20,243 nt of DNA from DAOTWP01 sp034435675 (GCA_034435675.1 DAOTWP010000138.1:1-20243); one strand, 5' to 3'; positions 1 to 6,854 are shown, counted from the first letter of the stretch. Numbers and translations are program-made. Notes: generated from the letters alone by a model not told the origin.

Positions 1-864
1 CAGATCAATTTCGCTGTCGCTGGTCAACTGCGTGTAGATGCGCTCGTCCAGCTTGCCATAGCTTGAGCCGCCGGTATTCAGCGCCTTGAAGCCGCCGTTG
101 CTGGTCGGCAGTTTCTGCTTGACGATGTCCGCCTGAATGGTCACACCCAGGTGATTCGCCTGTCCGGTCAGGTCGGCGCTGGTTTCGTGATTGACGCCGT
201 TGACCTTGAACTGCGGGTTGCGCATATAGCACCACAACACGGTTGCCATGCCCAGTTCGTGCGCATAGGCAAATGCCTCTGCCACTTCAACAAGCTGGCG
301 CGTGCTCATGTCCGAGCCAAAATAGACCGTCGCGCCAACCGCCGCCGCGCCCATATTCCACGCTTCCTTGACGGTCCCGAACATGATCTGATCGAACTTG
401 TTAGGGTAAGTCAGCAGTTCATTGTGGTTGATTTTGACGAGGAAGGGAATTCGATGGGCGTATTTGCGCGCCACCGCGCCCAGCACGCCATAGGTCGAGG
501 CAACGGCGTTGCAGCCGCCCTCGATCGCCAGTTCGACAATTTTCGCCGGGTCGAAGTAATCCGGGTTCTTGGCGAACGACGCGCCCGCGCTGTGTTCAAT
601 GCCCTGATCCACCGGCAGAATGGACATGTAGCCCGTGCCTGCCAGCCGCCCGGTGTTGAACATCTGCGCCAGGCTGCGCAGCACCTGCGGGTTACGGTCA
701 GTCTGGGTGTAGACATCGTCTACAAAGGTGGGACCAGGCAGGTACAGGCGGTCGCGGCTGATCGTCTTGCTGCTGTGGCTCAGCAGGGTATCCGCCTCTG
801 CCCCCAACAGATCACGAATATCCTCAATCGTCAGTGCGCCAGAAGGAGCCATTGCAATTGCCAT
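1..864 (-). CDS. fbaB: Class I fructose-bisphosphate aldolase, FbaB (DhnA) type, C-terminus cut off
   Basis: Cleaves fructose 1,6-bisphosphate to dihydroxyacetone phosphate and glyceraldehyde 3-phosphate (or the reverse in gluconeogenesis) through a lysine Schiff base, in the cytoplasm. The frame is open from the ATG at 864 to the window edge, giving 287 residues. It follows E. coli FbaB as I remember it nearly block for block: the segments GTGYMSILPVDQGIEHSAGA, NAVASTYGVLGAVARKYAHR, FLVKINHNELLTYPNKFDQ, ADLTGQANHLGVTIQADIVK and NNGG-like GGFKALN are all present. The Schiff-base lysine is expected in the ADIVKQK block (K249 or K251). E. coli FbaB has 350 residues, so about 60-65 C-terminal residues lie outside the window. 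The start is supported by AAAGGA 11 bases upstream. A possible extended -10 (TGGTATCAT, box 922-917) lies about 50 bases upstream with a poor -35. Very sure of the family. Confidence 0.95.
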   Translation of the reverse strand, partial: MAIAMAPSGALTIEDIRDLLGAEADTLLSHSSKTISRDRLYLPGPTFVDDVYTQTDRNPQVLRSLAQMFNTGRLAGTGYMSILPVDQGIEHSAGASFAKNPDYFDPAKIVELAIEGGCNAVASTYGVLGAVARKYAHRIPFLVKINHNELLTYPNKFDQIMFGTVKEAWNMGAAAVGATVYFGSDMSTRQLVEVAEAFAYAHELGMATVLWCYMRNPQFKVNGVNHETSADLTGQANHLGVTIQADIVKQKLPTSNGGFKALNTGGSSYGKLDERIYTQLTSDSEIDL

Positions 865-981
865 AGGAAAAAATCCTTTCAAAACTCAGATCATTGAGTT
901 GTACAGAGTCGAACTAATGATACCATGTTTCTATGCTGCTCTGGAACGCCCGGCGCGACTGCAACCAGCGCTACAGCAGCG

Positions 982-1359
982 CTACAGCAGCGCGACTGCC
1001 TCGATTTCCAGCAGCGCCCCCAGCGGCAGTCTGGCGACCTGCACGGTGCTGCGCGCGGGCGGGTTTTCGCTGAAGTAGGTCGCATAGATGGCGTTCATCG
1101 CCGCGAAATCGTTCATATCCGCCAGGAATACCGTGGTTTTGACGACCTGTTCCAGCGATGATCCGGCGGTTTCCAGTATTGCCTTCAGGTTTTGCAGCAC
1201 GCGATGAGTCTGCGCCTCCAGCCCATCCACCAGCTTGCCGGTTGCCGGGTCAATGCCCAACTGCCCGGCGGTGAAGACCATTGTGCTGGTCATAACTGCC
1301 TGCGAATACGGTCCAACTGCGGCGGGGGCGTTAGGCGTGTGAATGACGTTACGTGTCAT
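982..1359 (-). CDS. ridA: RidA family enamine/imine deaminase
   Basis: 125 residues, the usual length for the RidA/YjgF/UK114 family, which hydrolyses reactive 2-aminoacrylate and related imines made by PLP enzymes. Visible family marks: GPYSQAV at residues 16-22, the AGQLGIDPATGKLV block at 31-44, R103 in PARSTVQVARLP (the carboxylate-binding arginine), and E120 in the LEIEAVALL tail. I chose the ATG at 1359, not the upstream frame-open ATG at 1422, because GAGGGAAG precedes it at normal spacing and the protein then begins like other RidA proteins (MTRNVIHTPNAP). A TACAAT -10 box lies at 1399-1394 with no good -35. Just past the stop codon an 11-bp unit (cagcgctacag) is tandemly duplicated at 966-987, copying the stop region. 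It stands alone between fbaB and the small membrane protein. Confidence 0.93.
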   Translation of the reverse strand: MTRNVIHTPNAPAAVGPYSQAVMTSTMVFTAGQLGIDPATGKLVDGLEAQTHRVLQNLKAILETAGSSLEQVVKTTVFLADMNDFAAMNAIYATYFSENPPARSTVQVARLPLGALLEIEAVALL

Positions 1360-1551
1360 AATCTTCCCTCTTTGACAATCCTCAAGCGCTCTGATTGTAC
1401 CGCGTGGGCGCTGCTGGCGCATCTGCCGTCTGCTGCGTGGTCTACGTTGACGATTCGCGCACTTGCGCTTAAGCTATAGGCACTTTCCGGTCAGGGCAGC
1501 ACACGACGCCGCACGGCAGGCAATGTGCGTGGGCGTCCGGGGGTAAAGCAT

Positions 1552-1794
1552 ATGCGCAAATTGTTCAGTTTTCTGGTCGGCATCGGTCTGGGCGCGTCCG
1601 TTGCTGCACTGGCGGTGCTGCTGTTTTCGCCCGTCAGTGGCACGGAAATCAAGGCGCGGCTGGCAGCAGGCTATCAGGACGCCATGCAGGAAGCGCGGTT
1701 GGCAGCAGAAAACCGCCGCAGAGAACTGGAAGCAGAACTGGCGCGTTTGCAAACCCGCCCCAAAGACCGTCCGCAGCTTCCCGGTGGCAGCTAA
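1552..1794 (+). CDS. Small YtxH-like membrane protein
   Basis: 80 residues. One hydrophobic helix (about residues 7-27, FLVGIGLGASVAALAVLLFSP) carries the glycine-rich GxGxGA pattern of YtxH-type proteins. It is followed by SPVSGTEIKARL and then a charged Ala/Arg/Glu-rich segment (about 33-68) that should form a cytoplasmic amphipathic helix or coiled coil. The start at 1552 is preferred to the frame-open ATG at 1525 because GGGGGTAA sits 5-6 bases upstream and the protein then begins MRKLFSFLVG, as family members do. YtxH-like proteins are small envelope or stress proteins with no known biochemical activity. It is a single gene; palindromic repeat 1821-1849 starts 26 bases after its stop. 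Confidence 0.8.
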   Translation: MRKLFSFLVGIGLGASVAALAVLLFSPVSGTEIKARLAAGYQDAMQEARLAAENRRRELEAELARLQTRPKDRPQLPGGS

Positions 1795-1820
1795 GTACAG
1801 GCAAATTGAAAATGTCGGCT

Positions 1821-1849
1821 GTAGGGGCGGGTCTGAGACTCGCCCCTAC
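1821..1849. repeat. 29-bp interspersed palindrome, family A
   Basis: Arms GTAGGGGCG (1821-1829) and CGCCCCTAC (1841-1849) are perfect complements. The centre GTCTGAGAC is also palindromic, so only the 1830/1840 pair fails (G opposite T). The first 19 bases recur exactly at 20224, where the window cuts the element. Two copies 18 kb apart, each behind a gene, mark it as an interspersed repeat family. It could act as a transcript-end hairpin. Confidence 0.85.
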
Positions 1850-2034
1850 GGAAAACAATCCCGCGAGATTTCTGTGGTTGTACAGTACACCAACAAGGTT
1901 AAGTTGGCTGCTCAGCTACAGCCCTCTCGCGCTCCCCAACGCCGCCTCGCGGCTGGGCGAGGGGGAGGGAAAATCCCCGGCAATTGGGCTGCTCCCCTAC
2001 TCCTAAGTGCCCTGACAAGATTGATTTGCACAGC

Positions 2035-2063
2035 GGACAAGGGGATTAATCCCCTTGTTCAGC
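2035..2063. repeat. Interspersed palindrome, family B, copy 1
   Basis: Perfect 22-bp inverted repeat (ACAAGGGGATT and its complement, 2037-2058), extended to 2035-2060 by one wobble and one GC pair. All 29 bases at 2035-2063 recur identically at 6981-7009, and a diverged copy sits at 20157-20184. It lies 82 bases beyond the flavodoxin stop codon. Confidence 0.9.
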
Positions 2064-2144
2064 CAGCATGCTCATCTTGTCGGACTACTAAACAGGCAGT
2101 GAACCGGGATGCCGTGCACCGTGCCCCGCTTTCCCGCGCCGGGT

Positions 2145-2663
2145 TCAGGGCTGCGGCTGCCTGAGCGCCGCGCCAATGCCCGCCGCCCACGTGCTGATGG
2201 CGTCCCAGTCGCGGAAGTCGCCCAGCGGCGCTTTGATACCCTTGACGATCAGCCGTTCGCCAAAGTTGAGTTTCTTTGTATCCAGCACCCCGTGAAAGAA
2301 GGCGATGTCATGCGGCTTGATACGTTCGGCAAGCGGCTTGAGCGCCTCCGGGAAGGTGAAACCGTTCATCAGCGCCGAGGCGTCACCTGCGCCGGTGGGA
2401 CCGCTGGAGAACAGCCAGACGGGCATGCCCGCCAGCGCCTCCGCGTGCGCTTCGAGGAATGCCGCTGCGTCTTTGCGCCAGCCGCCCATATACACGGCGC
2501 TGCCCAGCACTACCGCGCCGTAAGTGCCCAGTGAATGCACGTCCGCAACGGGCAGCACGTCAGCGCTGAAGCCCGCTGCGCGCAGTGTCGCGCCGATGTT
2601 TGCGGCGATGTCGGCGGTTGCGCCATATTTGCTGCCATAAGCAATCAGAATTCGGGTGGTCAT
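2145..2663 (-). CDS. Flavodoxin-domain protein (HemG-like)
   Basis: 172 residues. It begins with a beta strand and an FMN phosphate-binding loop, MTTRILIAYGSKYGATADIA, in which S11-x-x-G14-x-T16 is the flavodoxin T/S-x-x-G-x-T motif. A VVLGSAVYMGGW segment (about residues 51-62) and WLFSSGPTGAG (about 83-93) are the other expected flavin-contact loops. The closest named family I recognise is the menaquinone-dependent protoporphyrinogen dehydrogenase HemG and its paralogues, but no haem genes are nearby, so a general flavodoxin-like redox role is the safe call. An AAAGGA site supports the start. It is the last gene of the minus-strand group 4702-2145, 54 bases after the DUF6544 gene, and the ACAAGGGGATT palindrome lies behind it. 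Confidence 0.85.
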   Translation of the reverse strand: MTTRILIAYGSKYGATADIAANIGATLRAAGFSADVLPVADVHSLGTYGAVVLGSAVYMGGWRKDAAAFLEAHAEALAGMPVWLFSSGPTGAGDASALMNGFTFPEALKPLAERIKPHDIAFFHGVLDTKKLNFGERLIVKGIKAPLGDFRDWDAISTWAAGIGAALRQPQP

Positions 2664-2717
2664 CAGCAGGTCCTTTCGGATGATTAGCGCTTCGTTCGTT
2701 TGCGTTGAAAACCGCGA

Positions 2718-3467
2718 TCAATACTGCGGGATCGCCACGTTGTAGGCGACATGTGTCAGGCGAATGTTGATGTACGGGAAATCGCCCTCCGGAAGCTGCC
2801 ACACGCCCATGCCGCTTAGGGGCAGGTTCAGCCCTGCCAGCGGACCGTAATCGGTCATCGGGGTCGCCCAGGTGCGCAGGACCGGACCGCCCTCAAAATC
2901 GCCGTAGCGCTGGGCGATGAAGCTCAGCGGGCGTCCGGCACCGTCGAAGTACATGCGCCCGGTGACGCTCTTGCCATATGCCGTGAGAGTGACATCGGCG
3001 CAGTGGTCATCCACCGCCTGCCAGGTGATGTTCTCACCCAGGTAGGCAATCGGGAACCAGGACATTTCCTGCAAAAAGCGCACCATTGTGCCCTGATCCA
3101 CTGGTTCCCCAGCGCCGTCAATCACCGTGAATAGTCCCAACAGCTTACCGAGCATATGGGCATGCCCATCCCTGTAGATGTCGCGCCCGAAGAGCAGCGG
3201 CACACCCGCCATTTTGAAGCGCACCTTCCAGAGGAACGAAGGCGGTGTGGTGGTATAACACTGCTCGACCTGCATCGGCAGCCAGCCTTTATCCTGCGCG
3301 GTGCGCATCTTCCCGGCATAGCGAATCTGCACGGTGTCAATCCAGGGTTTGCCCACGACGCCCGTGAAGCGCATGTAACGCTGCACCGGCAGCGGCAGGG
3401 GGTCGAGCATCGCGGCGGTGATGGTGGTTTGAGTCTGGCTGCGGGTGGTGCTGGTTGTGGTGGTCAT
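2718..3467 (-). CDS. DUF6544 family protein of unknown function
   Basis: 249 residues, soluble, with no signal peptide or membrane helix. The pattern LPLPVQRYMRFTGVVGKPWI (residues 24-43), WLPMQVEQCYTTTPPSFLWK (62-81), GHAHMLGKLLGLFTVIDG (101-118), DQGTMVRFLQEMSWFPIAYL (124-143) and GRPLSFIAQRYG (178-189) matches what I remember of DUF6544. No function is established. The invariant aromatic and charged positions suggest a lipocalin- or START-like beta-barrel binder, but that is guesswork. I chose the ATG at 3467 over the frame-open 3560 because TAGGAG sits 7 bases upstream and the extra N-terminus has no family character. The first 20 residues are almost all Thr, Ser and Gln, an unusual low-complexity lead. 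It is third in its gene set, 16 bases after the 89-residue gene. Confidence 0.8.
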   Translation of the reverse strand: MTTTTSTTRSQTQTTITAAMLDPLPLPVQRYMRFTGVVGKPWIDTVQIRYAGKMRTAQDKGWLPMQVEQCYTTTPPSFLWKVRFKMAGVPLLFGRDIYRDGHAHMLGKLLGLFTVIDGAGEPVDQGTMVRFLQEMSWFPIAYLGENITWQAVDDHCADVTLTAYGKSVTGRMYFDGAGRPLSFIAQRYGDFEGGPVLRTWATPMTDYGPLAGLNLPLSGMGVWQLPEGDFPYINIRLTHVAYNVAIPQY

Positions 3468-3483
3468 CAGGTTGCTCCTATCG

Positions 3484-3753
3484 TTAATCCTGTTCTGGGT
3501 CGTGCTGTGGTTGTGTGCTGGATGCTGTGCTGTCCGGCGCGGGCAGGCGCACCACCGCAATGAGCGTCAGCCCCAGATCGCGGATGCGTTCCAGCACCCC
3601 GTGCAGCGCCGCCTGGTCGGGCAGTTCACCGTGCATCCGTGTGCCTTCTGGCTCGTCGTGCAGCGTCAGTTCCGGGAACAGGGCGGCGAGCGCGGCTCCC
3701 AGATGCTGCTGGATGCGAATATCATACTGTGCTGCGTCCCTATGCTTGTCCAT
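3484..3753 (-). CDS. 89-residue protein of unknown function
   Basis: The start is the ATG at 3753, preceded by AAAGGAG; the open frame runs back to 3876 but the upstream part only shadows the membrane-protein gene. Residues 5-70 read as a small alpha/beta domain: a helix (YDIRIQQHLGAALAALFP), a strand with an acidic turn (LTLHDEPEGTRMHGEL), then DQAALHGVLERIRDLGLTLI and a final strand AVVRL. The tail (71-89) is polar and disordered. The motif D-Q-A-A-L-H-G-x-L-x-R-I-R-D-L-G-L-x-L-I recalls small uncharacterised actinobacterial and Chloroflexota proteins that I have seen annotated only as hypothetical. It sits 49 bases after the membrane protein and 16 before the DUF6544 gene, so co-translation is likely. 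Confidence 0.75.
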   Translation of the reverse strand: MDKHRDAAQYDIRIQQHLGAALAALFPELTLHDEPEGTRMHGELPDQAALHGVLERIRDLGLTLIAVVRLPAPDSTASSTQPQHDPEQD

Positions 3754-3802
3754 CCCATGCTCCTTTGCTGTCAGGCGACACGCTGTAGGGTCTGCCTGAA
3801 CC

Positions 3803-4702
3803 TCAGGCGAATAATGGCGACGCTTCCGGGGTGCCCGTGATGCCGCTGAGCAGCGCCAGCAGGAACCGCAGGGCAAACAGCGCCAGCAGCATAAACGAAA
3901 CGCTGAAAATCAGCAGTTGGATCACCGTGAACGACACCCCGGCGATGACCTGCGCGGCGGTCTGCGCCAGCACAACCAGCCCGATTGCCGCGCACAGCGT
4001 CAGCAGCGGCACGACCAGCAGCGCGCCCAGCGGCACGCGCTTGAGCAGCAGCACGCCGGTGAGGATCAGCGCGGGGGCGATGATGCCCAGGTCGAGTGCA
4101 TAAGTGATTACAGTGGTGTAGTGCGCCAGCGTGTCCGGCACACGCCCCTGCGCCAGTGCGCCCAGCGCGTCACTCAGCCAGATCAGCAGCAGCAGCGGAC
4201 CCGTGACCAGCAGGAAGATAGCAATACTGCGGGTGGGCACCTGCGCATCAAGGCGCGCTTGCAAAAGCTGCGGATTGAGCGCTGAAAATGCCAGCACGAA
4301 GGCGAAGAAGCTGGACGAAAACAGCGCGATATATGCCAGAAACAGCGGGTTGTACGCCGCGCCAAACGCCAGCGAGGTGCCGTTGTACAGGAAGTAGCTC
4401 AGCATGCCGGTCAGCAGCACACCGCCGCGCAGACTGCCGCGCCGGTAGAGCAGCGTCGCCAGCAGCAGCAGCGGCACGCAGACGAACAGCGTAATCGCGT
4501 CTGTCCCGCGGAAGCCCGCGCCGATCAGCAGCGAGTCGTTGCGGTAGAGTCCCTGCCCGTAAAGCGGTACGCTTTGCTGGTGGACGCTGGTGAACACGGC
4601 GGGCGCGCTGTCGCCCTGCCAGAACAACCCCATAGCGGCGGTGAACAGCGCGACGACGGCGACGAGCCATGATAAACGGATCAGCAGATTGGACTGTGTC
4701 AC
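3803..4702 (-). CDS. Eight-helix integral membrane protein of unknown function
   Basis: 299 residues from a GTG start at 4702, chosen because GGGGGAG lies 7 bases upstream; longer starts would translate the tandem repeat array. Predicted helices: about 9-27, 68-86, 94-112, 119-142, 158-177, 200-220, 224-249 and 258-285. The loop between helices 1 and 2 carries LYGQGLYRNDSLLIGAGFRG (47-66), and AAYNPLFLAYIALFSSSFFA (115-134) forms a second conserved-looking block with an Asn and many Ser. I recall homologues only as hypothetical membrane proteins; there is no transporter or enzyme signature I can name. It is first in the minus-strand group with the 89-residue, DUF6544 and flavodoxin genes, and the 4 x 17-bp palindrome array lies 28 bases upstream of its start. 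Confidence 0.82.
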   Translation of the reverse strand: MTQSNLLIRLSWLVAVVALFTAAMGLFWQGDSAPAVFTSVHQQSVPLYGQGLYRNDSLLIGAGFRGTDAITLFVCVPLLLLATLLYRRGSLRGGVLLTGMLSYFLYNGTSLAFGAAYNPLFLAYIALFSSSFFAFVLAFSALNPQLLQARLDAQVPTRSIAIFLLVTGPLLLLIWLSDALGALAQGRVPDTLAHYTTVITYALDLGIIAPALILTGVLLLKRVPLGALLVVPLLTLCAAIGLVVLAQTAAQVIAGVSFTVIQLLIFSVSFMLLALFALRFLLALLSGITGTPEASPLFA

Positions 4703-4730
4703 AGGTGCTCCCCCTTGTGTTTGCCTGTGT

Positions 4731-4798
4731 GGGCATGTCAACATGCCGGGCATGTCAACATGCTGGGCATGTCAGCATGCCGGGCATGTCAACATGCC
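4731..4798. repeat. Tandem array of four 17-bp palindromic units, likely operator array
   Basis: Four adjacent 17-bp units: GGGCATGTCAACATGCC at 4731-4747 and 4782-4798 (identical), with single-base variants at 4748-4764 (last base T) and 4765-4781 (A to G at the centre). Each unit contains GGCATGT and ACATGCC around a 2-base centre, a classic repressor half-site arrangement. On the minus strand three of the units read TTGACA, a perfect -35 hexamer, but no good -10 lies 16-18 bp downstream of any of them. The array sits just upstream of the GTG start of the membrane-protein gene, so it probably controls the four-gene set by binding of a palindrome-reading regulator, or by folding in the leader RNA. 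Confidence 0.85.
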
Positions 4799-5127
4799 TT
4801 CACAATACGACACCTGCGCGGGGCAGACACCACATGATCATGTAGTCCGGGGATGTGGTTCGGTATGTGGGGCACAAAGGGGACGGGGGGTGGGGTTAGC
4901 GCCCCGCCGCCCACCCATACAGCGCGGTAAACATCTTGCGCCCTCAATGCGCACGATGCGCCCGCGCACGTGCAGTTCCACGCCCAGCGGCGTGGGCTTA
5001 CTTCAGGTGCGCCGCCAGCACCCGGTAGCCGTTATGCCACGCCGCCGCGCCCAGCGCCTGTCAACCACCGTTGCCCTGCGCTGGCAGGGGGCAGGCAGCA
5101 GCGGCATGCCCCTCTGGATTGCGCGGT
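4799..5127. other. Non-coding stretch between the operon leader and the amylase 3' end
   Basis: 329 bases with no intact gene. It holds a perfect 12-bp palindrome ACATGATCATGT (4832-4843) just beyond the tandem array, which could be another regulator site for the minus-strand gene set. Minus-strand frames give short protein-like scraps, such as AAAWHNGYRVLAAHLK before a stop and VELHVRGRIVRIEG in another frame, but nothing I can assign. Confidence 0.5.
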
Positions 5128-6774
5128 TCAGCGCAGTTCGATCACCACCATGCCGAATGCCGGAATGCTCGTCACCGGGCGATACGCCGCGAAGCTGCCG
5201 CCGCTCCACGACGGCGCCCGCAGCGGATCCGCCGCGCCGAACAACGCCAGTGCCGCACTGCCGCTCAGCCCGATGTCCGTGTCCAGCGTCAGCGCATAAT
5301 TGCTCAGTGGTTCGCCGGTCAGGTTGACCAGCACCAGCACCGTCTGCTCCGCTGTCTGGCGCACCGCCGCATACAGCCCGGCATTGCCCCCCGTATCCAC
5401 CGGAATCAGCGTGCCGTAGCGCAGCGCGGGCGAACCGCTGCGCAGGTGTATCAACTGGCGATACCAGCTCAGCAGCGAGTCCGGGTGCGCTGCCTGCGCG
5501 GCAACATTCGCATCCGCAGGCTGTAACGGATTGCGCGAAAACGGCTGCCAGGGACGCCGCCCGCGCGTGAACCCGGCGGTGTCTGTGCCGTCCCACTGCA
5601 TCGGCGTGCGCACCTGCTCGTCCGGCGGACGCTGCCCGCCCAGACCGATCTCTTCGCCATAATACAGAAACGGCACCCCCGGCATGGTCAGCAGCAGCGC
5701 GGCAGCAGCCCGCGCCTTGCCCACATCACCCAGCAGTTCGGTCATCACCCGCGACTGGTCATGATTGGTCAAAAACGGCGCGAACTGCCCCGGCGGATAA
5801 AGCTCGCCCGTCTGCCGCAGCGGGAAGGTCAGCGGCGCGGTGCTGCCATCGCGCGCACTGTCCAGCAGCCCCAGCGCCAGATCAAACTCGAAGGCGATGT
5901 CCACCGCCGCCGGGACATAACGCGAGACAATCCGGCTCGATGTCCACACTTCGCCCACCAGTAGCGCGTCAGGGTTGATGCGCTTGACGTGTGCGTTGAA
6001 CCCCTCCATCCACGCCACTGTGCCCGGTGCATTGCGCAGTTGATTGCCTTCTTCGACAACATACATGATCGCGTCCAGCCGGAAGCCATCCACACCCACA
6101 TCTTCCAGCCAGAAGCGTGCCACATCGTACATCTCGGCAGTGACGGCAGGATTGGCGTAATTCAGGTCGGGCATGCCATCCCAGAACACACCGTAGTAAA
6201 AGCGCCCGCCGCGTGCATGCCACACATCCTGCCCCCACGGTCCAGGCGTGTTGGGGTCAGTGTCGCGCCACACGTACCAGTCGGCATATGCCGGGTCGCC
6301 CTGGGCAGAAGCAATAAACCAGGGATGCTGCACCGACGTATGATTCAGCACCAGATCCATAATCACGGCGATCCCGCGCCGGTCTGCTTCGGCAAGCAGT
6401 TCGCGGAAATCGTCCAGCGTGCCATACTGTGGATTCACGTCCCGGTAATCGGTGACATCGTAACCGTGATAGCTGGGCGAGGGGTTGATCGGCATCAGCC
6501 AGATGCCCGTAATGCCCAGATCATCGGTGGTGGCAGGGTCGCCGTCATTCAGGTAATCCAGCTTTTGAAGCACACCCCGGAAATCGCCGATGCCGTCGCC
6601 ATCGCTGTCGTAAAAGCTGCGGACAAAAATCTCGTAAAACACCCGCCCATCCCACCAGTGCGCCGCCCCAACAGGCAGCGGGTCTGCCTGAGCCTGTGCG
6701 ACAGGCGCGGCAGCCAGCGGGGCAAGGACGAACAGCAGTGCAACCAGAAGCGCAAACAGCAGCAGTTTTCGCAT
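5128..6774 (-). CDS. Secreted GH13 alpha-glucan hydrolase (alpha-amylase family)
   Basis: 548 residues. A signal peptide (residues 1-30, ending VAQAQA) without a lipobox cysteine indicates an exported, soluble enzyme. The GH13 barrel runs from about 40 to 450, with an all-beta C domain to 548. Region I is DLVLNH (140-145); region II GVDGFRLDA has the nucleophile D234; region III LLVGEVW has the acid/base E275; region IV FLTNHD has D339. A calcium loop DSDGDGIGD lies at 56-64. Conserved region V reads MPDLN (201-205), which I recall as the mark of the group between oligo-1,6-glucosidases and neopullulanases (GH13_36), so hydrolysis of short maltooligosaccharides or pullulan is plausible. The ATG at 6774 was chosen because it starts the signal peptide directly; AAGGA is 10 bases upstream. 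A promoter and an operator-like repeat lie upstream. No sugar transporter adjoins it. Confidence 0.93.
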   Translation of the reverse strand: MRKLLLFALLVALLFVLAPLAAAPVAQAQADPLPVGAAHWWDGRVFYEIFVRSFYDSDGDGIGDFRGVLQKLDYLNDGDPATTDDLGITGIWLMPINPSPSYHGYDVTDYRDVNPQYGTLDDFRELLAEADRRGIAVIMDLVLNHTSVQHPWFIASAQGDPAYADWYVWRDTDPNTPGPWGQDVWHARGGRFYYGVFWDGMPDLNYANPAVTAEMYDVARFWLEDVGVDGFRLDAIMYVVEEGNQLRNAPGTVAWMEGFNAHVKRINPDALLVGEVWTSSRIVSRYVPAAVDIAFEFDLALGLLDSARDGSTAPLTFPLRQTGELYPPGQFAPFLTNHDQSRVMTELLGDVGKARAAAALLLTMPGVPFLYYGEEIGLGGQRPPDEQVRTPMQWDGTDTAGFTRGRRPWQPFSRNPLQPADANVAAQAAHPDSLLSWYRQLIHLRSGSPALRYGTLIPVDTGGNAGLYAAVRQTAEQTVLVLVNLTGEPLSNYALTLDTDIGLSGSAALALFGAADPLRAPSWSGGSFAAYRPVTSIPAFGMVVIELR

Positions 6775-6792
6775 AACACAACAATCCTTCAT

Positions 6793-6819
6793 GCTTACAA
6801 GCAGCTTGTTTACAAGCAG
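6793..6819 (-). promoter_or_regulatory. Operator-like repeat at the amylase transcription start
   Basis: GCTTGT-TT-ACAAGC (6804-6817) is a 14-bp palindrome. TTACAAGCAG occurs twice with a 15-bp period (6795-6804 and 6810-6819). The repeat begins about where transcription should start, 7 bases past the -10 box, which is the classic place for a repressor to block a promoter. The central TGTAAACA is LacI-family-like, but the regulator is not in this window as far as I can tell. Confidence 0.5.
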
Positions 6820-6825
6820 AGTCGG

Positions 6826-6854
6826 ATTGTAGCCCGCGCCCCGCGCCGCGGCAA
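6826..6854 (-). promoter_or_regulatory. Promoter of the amylase gene
   Basis: Minus-strand TTGCCG (-35, 6854-6849), a 17-base spacer and TACAAT (-10, 6831-6826). Expected start near 6819, giving a leader of about 45 bases that contains the repeat at 6793-6819. Confidence 0.6.

Larger units (their letters stand above)
1795..2144. other. Repeat-rich intergenic region between convergent genes
   Basis: 350 bases between the plus-strand YtxH-like gene and the minus-strand flavodoxin, with no convincing gene. It holds the GTAGGGGCGG palindrome (1821-1849), a long imperfect GC-rich hairpin, and the ACAAGGGGATT palindrome (2035-2060). In the GC-rich hairpin CTCCCC at 1932-1937 pairs with GGGGAG at 1962-1967 around an inner GCCGC-CTC-GCGGC stem at 1941-1953. 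Such a stack between two converging stop codons fits bidirectional transcript ends. Frames that read through it run across the palindromes in several directions and look like chance. Confidence 0.6.

Noticed and set aside
151..897. 248-codon open frame on the plus strand
   Set aside because: Antisense to the aldolase gene, whose protein is unmistakable.
966..987. 11-bp tandem duplication after ridA as a functional element
   Set aside because: Only two full copies, just past the stop; most simply a replication slip.
4731..4798. CRISPR array
   Set aside because: Units are directly adjacent with no spacers, and only 17 bp long; it is a simple tandem palindrome array.
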